Of a DNA stretch of 64,000 nucleotides, positions 15,979 to 25,396 are shown in pieces. A program made the position numbers and the translations under genes. The notes beneath the pieces were generated by a model, which saw only the letters and a program-made list of their open reading frames with translations, was not told the DNA's origin and did not search any database. Source of the DNA: Actinophytocola sp963727495 (lineage in GTDB: Bacteria; Actinomycetota; Actinomycetes; Mycobacteriales; Pseudonocardiaceae); assembly GCA_963727495.1 (NCBI GenBank), contig CAVSGQ010000006.1, forward strand, positions 1,054,001 through 1,118,000, read 5' to 3'. Every line of letters begins with the position of its first letter. Position 1 is the first letter of the stretch.

Positions 15979-17131
15979 GCCGCCGCTCGCCCGCCACCGG
16001 CGTCAGCGCGGCACCGGCCAGCGGGAACACCGCCGCGATCACCAGCGCCGCCGGATAGCCCAGCACCGTGATCAGCGCGCCGAACACCGGCGCGGTCGCC
16101 ATCGCGACGACGTTCTGCGCCGTGTTCTGCACGCCCAGCGCTCGCCCCGCCCAGAACGGCCCGGCCAGCTCCGCGGTCGCGGTGAACCCCAGGCCGTTGT
16201 CGGTCACGGTCACCACCAGCGCGGCCACCAGCGCGGCGACCGACAGCCACGACGGCCCCCCGACGCCCCACAGCACCATCGTCAGCGCCGCGGTGACCGC
16301 CACGATCCGCATCGGGCCCATCCGGTTGCCCACCCGGTCCGACCACACCCCGGCCGCGATCCGGCCGGCCGCCCCCACCACCTGCACGACCGCGACGAGC
16401 CGGCCGGCGGCCACCGGGCTCCACCCGTGCTCGGACACCAGGAACGTCACGGCGAACGTCGCGGCCACGAACTGCGGCGCGACCAGCAGCGCGCTCGCCG
16501 AGTGCAGCCGCACCAGCGTCGACGCCGGCTCGTCGCGGTACGGCGACGCGGTCGCGACCGCGGTGGCCGGCGGCCTCGGCGGGTCGATCACCACGAGCAG
16601 CACCAGCACCGCCGACACCAGGCACAGCACCGCGGGCAGCGCGACCGCCGGCGCGAAGCCCCACCGGTGCCCGATCGCCGGCAGCGTCGCCGCCGCGATC
16701 CCCACGCCGATCGGCTGCGCGGTCTGCCGGATGCCCATCGCGAGCCCGCGCTCCGCCGCGGTGAACCAGCCCAGCACCACCCGCCCGCTCGCCGCGTTCA
16801 CCGACGCCGCGCAGCCGCCGGCGAGGAACAGCCCCGCGCCGAACGCCACCAGTCCCGGCAGCGCGATGCTCGCCAGCAGCAGCCCGCCCGTACCCGCGAG
16901 GCCGGCCGCCATCACCACCCGCTCGCCGTGCCGGTCCGCCGCCGCGCCCCACGCGATCAGCGCCAGCAGCAGCCCGAGCAGCGGTGTCGACACCAGCACG
17001 CCCGCCTCGGTCAGCGAGACCCCGACCCCGCGCCGCAGCTCCGGGATCAGGAACGGCAGCCCGTACAGGAAGCTCGACGTGGTCGCCTGCGCGGCGATCC
17101 CCACGGCGAGGATGAACCACCGTCCGGGCAT
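15947..17131 (-). CDS. Major facilitator superfamily transporter
   Basis: 394 residues with about twelve hydrophobic segments. Family cues are the loop between helices 2 and 3 (GAAADRHGERVV), GIRQTAQPIGVGIAA in the middle, and a second-half loop SDRVGNRMGP. It resembles the drug/organic-anion exporter-like MFS group; direction and substrate are unknown. It is divergent from the DUF4097 lipoprotein gene, with a perfect 7-bp palindrome about 30 bp upstream of its start. The 3' end runs 32 bp into dcd on the other strand. Confidence 0.9.
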   Translation of the reverse strand: MPGRWFILAVGIAAQATTSSFLYGLPFLIPELRRGVGVSLTEAGVLVSTPLLGLLLALIAWGAAADRHGERVVMAAGLAGTGGLLLASIALPGLVAFGAGLFLAGGCAASVNAASGRVVLGWFTAAERGLAMGIRQTAQPIGVGIAAATLPAIGHRWGFAPAVALPAVLCLVSAVLVLLVVIDPPRPPATAVATASPYRDEPASTLVRLHSASALLVAPQFVAATFAVTFLVSEHGWSPVAAGRLVAVVQVVGAAGRIAAGVWSDRVGNRMGPMRIVAVTAALTMVLWGVGGPSWLSVAALVAALVVTVTDNGLGFTATAELAGPFWAGRALGVQNTAQNVVAMATAPVFGALITVLGYPAALVIAAVFPLAGAALTPVAGERRLSAAYPRGGS

Positions 17132-17161
17132 ACCGGCACGCTAGCCAATCCTTCCTGTATC

Positions 17162-17179
17162 GTGGGAATAGTTTCCCAC
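17162..17179. promoter_or_regulatory. Palindromic candidate operator upstream of the MFS gene
   Basis: GTGGGAA and TTCCCAC form a perfect inverted repeat around TAGT in the divergent gap between the MFS gene and the DUF4097 lipoprotein gene. It is closer to the MFS start (about 30 bp), so it probably controls that gene. I do not recognise the binding protein. Confidence 0.5.
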
Positions 17180-17296
17180 ATGTTGGATACTGGGGTCAGC
17201 CCCAGGGTCGATTCGGGGGCCTCCCTGATGTCCGCCCGCCGGCCGGCGCCATAGCGTCGACCCGACGCAGCTTTACTGAGCAGAGGGGCTTTCGAC

Positions 17297-18127
17297 ATGG
17301 GGATCGCACGGGCCGTCGCGGCGGCCGCCATCGGCATCACCGGCCTGGGTTTGCTCGCCGCGTGCGACTGGCACATCGCGACCGAGTCCTACTCCGACTC
17401 GAACGAGGTCGCCGGCGCGTTCACGAGCGTCGGGTTCGGCACCGACTCCGGCAACGTCACCATCCGCTCCGGGGACACCGCCTCGGTCCGGCGCGAGGTC
17501 CATTACAACGACGAGAAGCCCAGTGACCACACCTTCCGCGTGAAGCGGGGTGTCCTGGAGCTGGACTCCTGCGACAAGCGCAACTGCTGGATCGACTACG
17601 AGGTCACCGTGCCCGCCGGCACCAAGGTGAGCGGCCAGCTCGACTCCGGCAGCGCCGACATCTCCGGTGTCGCCGAGGTCAACGTGCGGGCCAGCTCCGG
17701 GAAGGTGTCGGTCCGGGACGTGGCCGGCGCGGTCAACGTCGAGGCCGACTCGGGCTCGGTCGAGCTGTCCGGCATCGGCGGCGCCGCCGTGGTGAAGGCC
17801 GACTCTGGCCGCATCACCGCGGAGAACGTGCGCGGCGACGTCACCCTGCAGGCCTCCTCCGGCAGCGTGGAGGCCCGTGGCGTCGGTGGCGCGGCCGACG
17901 TCGACGCCTCCTCCGGCAACGTCGTGGTGGAGCTCACCACCGCCGCCGACGTGCGCGTGCACGCCGAGTCCGGCAATGTCGACGTGACCGTCCCGCAGGG
18001 TGCCTACCGGGTGAAGACCAGCACGGACAGCGGCAACGTCGACAGCGACATCGACGACGACGCGTCCGGCGATCACCAGCTCGACCTGCACACGGACAGC
18101 GGGAACATCACCGTGACCCGGTCCTGA
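17297..18127 (+). CDS. DUF4097-type lipoprotein
   Basis: 276 residues. An N-terminal signal ends in lipobox GLLAAC, so the mature protein is anchored to the outer face of the membrane. The body is a series of short beta repeats such as SGSADISGV, ASSGKVSVRDV, ADSGSVELSGI and ASSGSVEARGV, typical of the DUF4097 adhesin-like beta-helix. Near the start of the mature part, CDKRNCWIDY contains two cysteines that could form a disulphide. No enzymatic motif is visible. The stop is about 50 bp before the first HspR site of the dnaK promoter, so it is a separate unit. Confidence 0.88.
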   Translation: MGIARAVAAAAIGITGLGLLAACDWHIATESYSDSNEVAGAFTSVGFGTDSGNVTIRSGDTASVRREVHYNDEKPSDHTFRVKRGVLELDSCDKRNCWIDYEVTVPAGTKVSGQLDSGSADISGVAEVNVRASSGKVSVRDVAGAVNVEADSGSVELSGIGGAAVVKADSGRITAENVRGDVTLQASSGSVEARGVGGAADVDASSGNVVVELTTAADVRVHAESGNVDVTVPQGAYRVKTSTDSGNVDSDIDDDASGDHQLDLHTDSGNITVTRS

Positions 18128-18178
18128 GCGGCGGCCGGGAACCTTCCACGCACACCGCGCGTTGAGGGTGGCAGGAAG

Positions 18179-18199
18179 GTTGAGCGGAGAGGACTCAAG
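18179..18199. promoter_or_regulatory. HspR-binding HAIR element 1 (dnaK operon)
   Basis: GTTGAGC, 7 nt, ACTCAAG closely matches the HAIR consensus CTTGAGT-N7-ACTCAAG. It is the upstream one of two sites before dnaK; a TTGACG -35-like hexamer begins at 18206, between them. HspR with DnaK as corepressor is the known control mechanism. Confidence 0.9.
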
Positions 18200-18233
18200 T
18201 CTGGTTTGACGGCAGATCGACTCCGACGGCAGA

Positions 18234-18254
18234 CTTGAGCGGGAAGCACTCAAC
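18234..18254. promoter_or_regulatory. HspR-binding HAIR element 2 (dnaK operon)
   Basis: CTTGAGC, 7 nt, ACTCAAC. It lies 32 bp before the dnaK ATG and downstream of the -35-like TTGACG, so bound HspR would cover the -10/start region. The first HAIR site is centred 55 bp upstream. Confidence 0.9.
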
Positions 18255-18286
18255 CCACACAGGAAGAGCAGCAGGAGGAGAACCAC

Positions 18287-20150
18287 ATGGCGCGAGCGGT
18301 CGGAATCGACCTGGGGACGACCAACTCCGTCGTCGCCGTCCTCGAGGGCGGTGAGCCGACGGTGATCGCCAACTCCGAGGGTTCGCGGACGACCCCGTCG
18401 ATCGTGGCATTCGCCAAGAACGGCGAGGTGCTGGTCGGCCAGCCGGCGAAGAACCAGGCGGTCACCAACGTGGACCGCACGGTCCGGTCGGTCAAGCGGC
18501 ACATGGGCACGGACTGGAAGACCGAGGTCGACGGCAAGACGTATTCCGCGCAGGAGATCAGCGCGCGCGTGCTGATGAAGCTGAAGCGCGACGCGGAGTC
18601 CTACCTCGGTGAGCCGATCACCGACGCGGTCATCACCGTCCCCGCCTACTTCGAGGACGCCCAGCGGCAGGCCACCAAGGAGGCCGGGCAGATCGCCGGC
18701 CTGAACGTGCTGCGGATCGTGAACGAGCCGACCGCGGCGGCGCTGGCCTACGGTCTGGACAAGGGCGAGAAGGAGCAGACGATCCTGGTCTTCGACCTCG
18801 GTGGTGGCACGTTCGACGTGTCGCTGCTGGAGATCGGCGAGGGCGTCGTCGAGGTCCGCGCCACCAGCGGTGACAACCACCTCGGTGGCGACGACTGGGA
18901 CCAGCGGATCGTCGACTGGCTGGTGGACAAGTTCAAGCAGTCCGCGGGCATCGACCTGAACAAGGACAAGATGGCGCTGCAGCGCATCCGCGAGGCGGCG
19001 GAGAAGGCCAAGATCGAGCTGTCCAGCTCGAACAGCGCCAACATCAACCTGCCCTACATCACGGTCGACGCCGAGAAGAACCCGATGTTCCTGGACGAGA
19101 CCCTGACCAGGGCCGAGTTCCAGCGGATCACCAGCGACCTGCTGGACCGCACCCGGGCGCCGTTCAACAACGTGATCAAGGACGCCAGCATCAAGGTCGG
19201 CGACATCGACCACGTCGTGCTCGTCGGCGGCTCCACCCGCATGCCCGCGGTGTCCGACCTGGTCAAGGAGCTGACCGGCGGCCAGGAGCCGAACAAGGGC
19301 GTGAACCCGGACGAGGTCGTCGCCATCGGCGCGACCCTGCAGGCCGGCGTGCTGCGCGGCGAGGTCAAGGACGTGCTGCTGCTGGACGTCACCCCGCTGT
19401 CGCTGGGCATCGAGACCAAGGGCGGCGTGTTGACCAAGCTCATCGAGCGGAACACGACGATCCCGACCAAGCGCTCGGAGATCTTCTCCACCGCCGACGA
19501 CGACCAGCCCACGGTCGGCATCCAGGTCTTCCAGGGTGAGCGCGAGATCGCGGTGCACAACAAGAAGCTGGGCATCTTCGACCTCACCGGCATGCCGCCG
19601 GCACCCCGGGGCGTGCCGCAGATCGAGGTCACCTTCGACATCGACGCGAACGGCATCGTGCACGTCAACGCGAAGGACCTGGGCACCGGCAAGGAGCAGT
19701 CGATGACCATCACCGGCGGCTCGGCGCTGCCGAAGGACGACATCGACCGGATGGTCAAGGACGCCGAGGCGCACGCCGAGGAGGACAAGAAGCGCCGCGA
19801 GGAGGCCGAGGTCCGCAACCAGGCCGAGACGCTCGTCTACCAGACGGAGAAGTTCGTCAAGGAGAACGACGACAAGATCCCGTCCGAGGTCAAGGACAAG
19901 GTCAACCCCGCGCTCAAGGACGCGCAGGAGGCGCTCAAGGGCACCGACACCGCGGCCATCAAGGCCGCGATGGAGAAGCTCGCCACCGAGTCGCAGGCCA
20001 TGGGCTCGGCGCATGTACGCGCAGTCGGGCGCGCAGGCATCCGGCGCCGGTGACGCCGGCGCGGGCGCGGACGCCGCCGGCGGCGAGCAGGCCACGCCGG
20101 GTGCCGAGGACGTCGTGGACGCCGAGATCGTCGACGAGGACAAGAAGTGA
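18287..20150 (+). CDS. dnaK: Chaperone DnaK (Hsp70), frame broken near the C-terminus
   Basis: ATP-driven chaperone. The N-terminal ATPase domain is intact from MARAVGIDLGTTNSVVAVLEGG through DLGGGTFDVSLLEIGEG and VVLVGGSTRMPAV; the linker VLLLDVTPLSLGIETKGG and the substrate-binding domain follow. The open frame as given ends at 20053 in an abnormal tail. One extra base near 20012, between GSA and MYAQ, restores the expected acidic C-terminus ending DVVDAEIVDEDKK at 20150, giving about 620 residues. That stop overlaps the grpE GTG, as expected for the operon. It is preceded by two HAIR sites and is very probably functional in the cell. Confidence 0.95.
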
Positions 20151-20910
20151 GTTCGGACCATCGGGCCGACGAGAACTCCGGAGAGGAGCCGCGAGTCGTG
20201 GTGCGCGACCGGCGCCGGATCGACCCCGACACCGGCCAGGTCCGGCCCGGCGCCCGACCCGGCGCAGGTAGCGCAGCCGGAGCCGGCCACCCCCGCGGGC
20301 CGGTGGCCGGCGCCGGAGGCGCCGCCCCAGCCAGGAGGCCGAGCTGAAGGCCGCAGCTCGACGAGCGGACCGCGGACCTGCAGCGGCTGCAGGCCGAGTA
20401 CGCCAACTACCGCAAGCGGATCGACCGCGACCGCGAGGTCGTGGTCAACACGGCGAAGGCGTCGATCGCCCAGCGAGCTGCTGTCGGTGCTCGACGACAT
20501 CGAGCGGGCGGCAGCAGCACGGCGACCTCACCGGCGCGTTCAAGGCCGTGGCGGACAAGCTCGTGGCCACCCTCGAGCGCTCGGGCTCGAGTCCTTCGGG
20601 CACGAGGGCGAGCCGTTCGACCCGTCGGTGCACGAGGCGGTCCAGCACGACACCTCACCGGACGTCGGGGGGCCGACGGTGACCGCGGTGCTGCGCCGCG
20701 GCTACCGCTTCGGCGACCGCGTCGTGCGGGCCGCGCTGGTCGGTGGTCACCGATCACGATCCGGCCGCCGAGGCGGAGCCCGAGCCGCCCGCCGACGGGG
20801 CACGGCCGGACGAGGGGGCCTCGAGCGACTGGTTCGCTCCGTCCGACGGCGACCCGTCGGCGGACCGCGCGAACGACCAGATCGATTCGGGAGGAGGGGA
20901 CGTCCGGTGA
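20147..20910 (+). pseudogene. grpE: Nucleotide-exchange factor GrpE, frame broken about seven times
   Basis: Following homology across frames gives a GrpE of about 252 residues. It has an acidic, proline-rich start, the coiled-coil block LQRLQAEYANYRKRIDRDRE, then VNTAKASIA, ELLSVLDDIERA, FEAVADKL-like GAFKAVADKL, and FDPSVHEAVQHDTSPD. Single-base insertions appear near 20252, 20334, 20353, 20471, 20511 and 20741, with one missing base near 20585; correcting them makes the length a whole number of codons. GTG 20147 overlaps the dnaK stop and the end overlaps the dnaJ GTG. GrpE recharges DnaK with ATP. A real loss would be surprising, so sequence error is the first suspicion. Confidence 0.85.
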
Positions 20911-22094
20911 GTGCGAGGGACTGGATCGAGAAGGACTTCTACCGCGAGCTGGGCGTCTCGTCCGACGCCACCGACGCGGAGATCAAGAAGGCGTACCGGA
21001 AGCTCGCGCGCGAGCTGCACCCGGACGCCAACCCGGGCAACGCCCAGGCCGAGGCCCGCTTCAAGGCGGTGTCCGAGGCCTACGGGGTGCTCGGGGACGC
21101 GGAGAAGCGCAAGCAGTACGACGAGGCGCGCCGGCTGTTCGCCGGCGGGTGGCGGGCGGCTTCCCGGCGGCTTCGGCGGTGGTGGCGCGGTGGGGGCGAC
21201 GTTCGACTTCGGCGACCTGTTCGGTCAGCAGACCGCCGGTGCCCAGGGCGGCGGTGGCCTCGGCGACCTGCTGGGCAACCTGTTCGGCGCGCCGCGGCGG
21301 GACCGCGAGCGCGGCCAACCGGCCGCGCCGCGGGCGCCGACGTGGAGACCGAGGTCCGGATCGACTTCGTCGAGGCGGTCAAGGGCGCCACGGTGCCGCT
21401 GCGCCTGTCGAGCCCGTCGACGCTGCGAGACGTGTCACGGCTCCGGTGCCAGGCCCGGCACCTCGCCGCGCACGTGCCCGACGTGCGCCGGGGCGCGGGC
21501 TGGTCAACCGCAGCCAGGGCGCGTTCGCGTTCAGCGAGCCGTGCCGGGACTGCCGCGGGACCGGCCGCATCGTCGACGACCCGTGCCCGGAGTGCGGTGG
21601 CGACGGGGTGAGCACCCGGACCCGCACGCTCACCGTGCGGATCCCCGCGGGGGTCGACGACGACCAGCGGATCCGGCTGGCCGGCCAGGGCGAGCCGGGC
21701 ATGAGCGGCGGGCCCGCGGGTGACCTGTACGTCCGGGTGCACGTCACCCCGCACCCGGTGTTCGGCCGGTCGAGGCAACGACCTGACGGTCAAGGTGCCC
21801 GTGACCTTCCCGGAGCTCGCGCTGGGCACCACGCTCGACCGTGCCGACGCTGGACGGCAAGGTCTCGCTGCGGGTGCCGCCGGGCACGTCGAGCGGGCGG
21901 GTGCTGCGCGTGCGCGGCAAGGGAATCGCCCGGCGCGACGGCCAGACCGGTGACCTGCTGGTGACCCTGCAGGTCGCGGTGCCGTCCAGCATGGACGAGA
22001 GGCGAGGAAGGCGCTGGAGGAGTACCGCGGCGGCCACCCCGGGCACGACCCCCGGCCGGACCTGACGGCGATGCTGCAGCAACGGAGCCAGTGA
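20907..22094 (+). pseudogene. dnaJ: Cochaperone DnaJ (DnaJ1 type), frame broken about seven times
   Basis: About 394 residues when read across frames. The J-domain is intact: DFYRELGVSSDATDAEIKKAYRKLARELHPD with the HPD motif. A glycine-rich region with GATFDFGDLF follows, then the zinc domain with CETCHGSGA, CPTC, CRDCRGTGRI and CPECGGDG, and the C-terminal domains ending ALEEYRG. Extra bases are suspected near 21150, 21423, 21499, 21773 and 21837, and missing ones near 21325 and 22002, netting to a whole number of codons. It delivers substrates to DnaK and stimulates its ATPase. The start overlaps grpE and the stop overlaps hspR. Confidence 0.87.
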
Positions 22095-22519
22095 TGACCG
22101 GTATCCCGTTCCCGCCGGGCGCGGACGAGGACACTCCGATGTTCGTCATCTCGGTGGCCGCGCAGCTGTCCGGGCTGCACGCCCAGACGCTGCGCGGCTA
22201 CGACCGGCTGGGCCTGGTCTCGCCGGGCCGGACCACCGGTGGTGGCCGCCGCTACTCGATGCGCGACATCGCCCTGCTGCGCGAGGTGCAGCGGTTGTCC
22301 CAGGAGCAGGGGGTCAACCTGGCGGGGATCAAGCGCATCATCGAGCTGGAACACGAGGTCGGCGCCTTACGCAATCGTTTGGCCGAGCTGACCGAGGAGC
22401 TGGCCGCCGTGCACGCGGCGGCGGAGCAGGCCGCGGCCGCCATCCACCGCTCCTACCGCAACGAGCTGGTCCCCGTCCGCCGGCAGACCGCCCTGGTCGT
22501 CTGGAAGCCCCGCAGGTAG
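22094..22519 (+). CDS. hspR: Heat-shock repressor HspR (MerR family)
   Basis: 141 residues, one clean frame. The MerR-type DNA-binding domain is FVISVAAQLSGLHAQTLRGYDRLGLVSPGRTTGGGRRYSMRDIALLREVQRLSQ, then VNLAGIKRIIELE and a coiled-coil tail. It represses dnaK and clpB operons through HAIR sites, three of which are in this window. It is the last gene of dnaK-grpE-dnaJ-hspR, so it is autoregulated. ATG 22094 overlaps the dnaJ stop; GTG 22091 is an alternative one codon upstream. Unlike the three genes before it, it has no frameshift. Confidence 0.95.
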   Translation: MTGIPFPPGADEDTPMFVISVAAQLSGLHAQTLRGYDRLGLVSPGRTTGGGRRYSMRDIALLREVQRLSQEQGVNLAGIKRIIELEHEVGALRNRLAELTEELAAVHAAAEQAAAAIHRSYRNELVPVRRQTALVVWKPRR

Positions 22520-22550
22520 CGAACCCCGCGCGGGCGCCCAACCGTCCGCG

Positions 22551-22617
22551 TTGTCCACACCCCCACGGCAACCCCCCGAGAATGTCGGTCCCCCCGAATA
22601 GACTGGAAAGCGGGGGG
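22551..22617 (+). repeat. Box/TAG intergenic element, copy A (after hspR)
   Basis: It begins with TTGTCCACA (22551-22559). A -10-like TAGACT starts at 22599, exactly 48 nt from the first base of the box, with TGTCGG 16 nt before it. A C6/G6 hairpin (22590-22595 with 22612-22617) encloses the TAG hexamer. It shares this layout with three other elements in the window and stands in the 307-bp gap between hspR and the flavohemoglobin gene, in tandem with copy B. Confidence 0.6.
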
Positions 22618-22633
22618 CCCCGCGAGTCCGGGG

Positions 22634-22700
22634 TTGTCCACAGGCGCGACCGGAGCGGGCCGGGGCTGTCGGTGTCCGCCGGTAGAGTTGATCTCGGGGG
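22634..22700 (+). repeat. Box/TAG intergenic element, copy B (after hspR, tandem)
   Basis: TTGTCCACA at 22634-22642, TGTCGG at 22667 and TAGAGT at 22683 (49 nt from the box) followed by a G5 run at 22696-22700. The same order and spacing as copy A, 83-84 bp downstream, make this a tandem repetition of the layout rather than of the exact sequence. The rest of the gap to 22826 shows nothing else I can identify. Confidence 0.5.
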
Positions 22701-22826
22701 CCGGAGGCCGATGTCGCCGCACGGCAGGCCCGTCGCGGAGACCCCGAGTCGTCCGGACGGCGACGTCGTCCTGGATAGGCCGCGCGTTCCGACGCCGGGT
22801 CTCGACCGCCCGAGACGGTCCGGCGG

Positions 22827-24005
22827 TCAGTCCGCCGTGAACGGGTCGTACGTGATCCGGTCCAGGGCCGTGCCCGCCACGAGCATCCGCGACACGGTCG
22901 ACCGGACCATCTGCGGCGACCCGGACACCAGCACCTCGTGATCGGGCCACGCGCCGTGCCGGGTCACCACCTCCGCCAGCGTGCCGCGCTCCACGCCCGG
23001 CAGCGTCGACTCGGCCTCCAGCACCGGCACCACCGACAGCCACGGGTTGGTCGCCGCGATCTGCTGCAGGTGCTCCAGGTCGTAGAGGTCCTCACGCACC
23101 CGCCCGCCGTAGAACAGCTGCACCCGCGGGTTCTCGCCCCACTGCGCCAGATGCTCGACGATCGCCCGCATCGGCGCGACGCCCGTGCCGCCGGCGATCA
23201 TCAGCACGTCCTGGCCGGCGTTGCGGTCCACCCGCAGCCGGCCCATCGGCGGGCCCATCCGCCACTGGTCGCCCGGCTGCGCGGTGGCCACGATCGACCG
23301 GCTCACCCAGCCGCGGTCGACGGCCCGCACATGGAACTCCAGCAGCCCGTCCTCGCGCGGCGCGGTCGCCGGCGTCAGGTAGCGCCACATCCGCGGCCGT
23401 TGCGGCGTCTCCACGCTCACGTACTGCCCCGGGTGGTAGGGCACCGCGTAGTCCGGCTGCACCCACACGATCGCGAGGTCCCGGTTGAGCCGCCGGCGCT
23501 CCACGACCTGGCCGTTCCACCACGCCGGGCCGTCGTCGGCGGCCGCCGACTCCAGCATCGCCCGGGCCATGATCGTGTAGGCCTCCGCCCAGGCACGCTC
23601 GACCTCGTCGGTCCACGCCGCGCGCGCGAACTGCTTCACGCCGGCCAGCAGCGCCATGCCGACCGCCTCGTAGTGGCTCGCCACGACCCCGAACTTCCGG
23701 TGGTCGCGGCCCAGCTGGCGCAGGAACGGGATGAGGTCGTCCGGCCGGTCCACCATCTGCACCACGTGCACCAGCGCCCGCAGCAGGCGCGAACGTTGCA
23801 CCTGCATGTTGATCGGGAACAGCTCCCGGGCGGTCGGAGCGATGCTGAACAGCGTCGCGTAGAAGAACTCGGCCACCTTGCCCGCGTGCGGCTCGACGAC
23901 CGCCCAGCTTTCACGGACGAGCCGCACCATCGTCTGCACCGGATCCGTGGTCGGCTCGGGGCTGTCGTGGTGCGGTACGGGGCTCACAACGGCATTGGCA
24001 GTCAT
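22827..24005 (-). CDS. Flavohemoglobin-like protein (type II-like)
   Basis: 392 residues. The globin domain (~20-165) contains FFYATLFSIAPTARELFP and HRKFGVVASHYEAVGMALL, with the proximal-site His in HRKFG. It is followed by a reductase with a FAD-binding half (YHPGQYVSVETPQRPRMWRYLTPA) and an NAD-binding half (VLMIAGGTGVAPMRAIV, VLVSGSPQMVRST). The FAD motif is RMWRYLTP rather than the RxYSL of classical Hmp, as in the type II flavohemoglobins of mycobacteria (Rv0385-like, from memory). NO dioxygenase activity is therefore uncertain; electron transfer to another oxidant is possible. It is divergent from the PPOx gene across a 220-bp gap. Confidence 0.9.
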   Translation of the reverse strand: MTANAVVSPVPHHDSPEPTTDPVQTMVRLVRESWAVVEPHAGKVAEFFYATLFSIAPTARELFPINMQVQRSRLLRALVHVVQMVDRPDDLIPFLRQLGRDHRKFGVVASHYEAVGMALLAGVKQFARAAWTDEVERAWAEAYTIMARAMLESAAADDGPAWWNGQVVERRRLNRDLAIVWVQPDYAVPYHPGQYVSVETPQRPRMWRYLTPATAPREDGLLEFHVRAVDRGWVSRSIVATAQPGDQWRMGPPMGRLRVDRNAGQDVLMIAGGTGVAPMRAIVEHLAQWGENPRVQLFYGGRVREDLYDLEHLQQIAATNPWLSVVPVLEAESTLPGVERGTLAEVVTRHGAWPDHEVLVSGSPQMVRSTVSRMLVAGTALDRITYDPFTAD

Positions 24006-24225
24006 GGTCGGGGCACAGACTCCACCTCTTGGCGTCCCGGGGGCGACGCCACGTGTTCACTTCGCGGTCATCCGTCCCCGACATGAGGACACTAGACGGA
24101 ATCTCCCCGGTTGTCCGCCCTCGTGGCACTTTCGTGTGAGGCGCTAATACGGACAGTGGTCGCTTTGGGACGATCGGGCGACATCGCCGGATGGGGGTTC
24201 GCGTCGCCCGGTCCGGCATGACAAC

Positions 24226-25329
24226 GTGTCGGCCGTGCGACCAGACCGGGTAACTCCCGTCGGTGTGGCCGATCCAGCGTTGCTGGACCTCGAATTCGCC
24301 GATCACCAGCAGGTTCCTTCGCCTCCCACGGTGCCGTCCGCGGTGCCGCGCCCGGCCGCGCCGGTGACGTCGGCCACTGCCGCCGGCTCGCCTGCCGACG
24401 GCCCGACCGACAAACTTCACCCGATCGGGGCAACCTCCTCGACCGACCCGACCCGTGTCGCGCAGCGACCGGCCCAGCACCCGCTGCAACGTCCGGCCCA
24501 GCCGCGCCCGCAGCGGCCCCCGGTCACCGGCCCGCCGCGGCCGTCAGCCGGCCCCGGCCAGCCCCCGCCGCAACCGGGCGGCCCGCGGCCGCACGCCGTC
24601 TGGCCGGGCCCGCCGCCGGGCGGTCAGCAGGCGGGCCGCCAGCCCACCGGGCGGCCCCACCGCCCGCCGAACACTGCCGGCCGGCCGGCCCCCCGGCCCC
24701 CGCTTCCGGAACCGGACGGCGAGCCCGGCCCCGGCTCGGCGGGCGAGCGCCTGCTGCAGTGCGCCTACGGCACCGCGGACCGCGCCCGGCGCTTCCACCG
24801 CGACCAGGTCCTCGACCACCTCAACGCGGACATGATCGACTTCGTCGGCCGCATGGAGATGACCTTCATCGGCACGGCCGACGCCGGCGGCGAGTGCGAC
24901 TCGAGCCTGCGTGCCGGCCCACCCGGCTTCCTGCACGTGCTCGACGAGCGCCGGATCGCCTATCCCGAGTACCGCGGCAACGGCGTGCTCGCGAGCCTCG
25001 GCAACATCAGCGAGAACCCGCACGTCGGCATGCTGATGATCGACTTCACCGAGGACCTGATCGGCCTGCACGTCAACGGCCGGGCCCGGATCGTCGAGGA
25101 CCCCGACCTGCGCGCCGACTCGCCCGGGCTGCCCGCGGAGTTCGAGCGCGGGCGCACCCCCGAGCGCTGGGTGGTCGTGCACGTCGAGGAGGCCTACGTG
25201 CACTGCCGCAAGCACATCCCGCGGATGCAGCCGGTGCCGCGCAACCGCGACTGGGGCACCGACGACGGGCCGCGCAAGGGTGGCGACTACTTCGGCGTCC
25301 GCGCTCGTCAGGGCGCGACCGCACGCTGA
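24226..25329 (+). CDS. PPOx-family (split-barrel flavin) protein with proline-rich N-terminus
   Basis: 367 residues from GTG 24226. Residues ~1-165 are low-complexity, dominated by Pro, Gln, Arg and Ala, and likely disordered. From ~170 the split barrel is clear: RFHRDQVLDHLNADMIDFVGRMEMTFIGTADAGGECDSSLRAGPPGFLHVLDE, then NPHVGMLMIDF and GLHVNGRARIVEDPDL. This fold binds FMN or F420 and oxidises pyridoxamine phosphate or reduces other substrates. The domain alone would be a complete enzyme, so the true start could be further in. It is divergently transcribed from the flavohemoglobin, which suggests a shared redox stress role, by inference only. Confidence 0.8.
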   Translation: MSAVRPDRVTPVGVADPALLDLEFADHQQVPSPPTVPSAVPRPAAPVTSATAAGSPADGPTDKLHPIGATSSTDPTRVAQRPAQHPLQRPAQPRPQRPPVTGPPRPSAGPGQPPPQPGGPRPHAVWPGPPPGGQQAGRQPTGRPHRPPNTAGRPAPRPPLPEPDGEPGPGSAGERLLQCAYGTADRARRFHRDQVLDHLNADMIDFVGRMEMTFIGTADAGGECDSSLRAGPPGFLHVLDERRIAYPEYRGNGVLASLGNISENPHVGMLMIDFTEDLIGLHVNGRARIVEDPDLRADSPGLPAEFERGRTPERWVVVHVEEAYVHCRKHIPRMQPVPRNRDWGTDDGPRKGGDYFGVRARQGATAR

Positions 25330-25396
25330 CACCACCAGCGGATCACCCGGGTGGCGGTGCCGGCCGGCGCCCGCCCGGCCCGGTGCACACCCACCT

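Noticed and set aside
22590..22617. 6C-type RNA motif in the C6/G6 hairpin after hspR
   Set aside because: The C-run is in the stem, not in a loop, and only one such hairpin is present.
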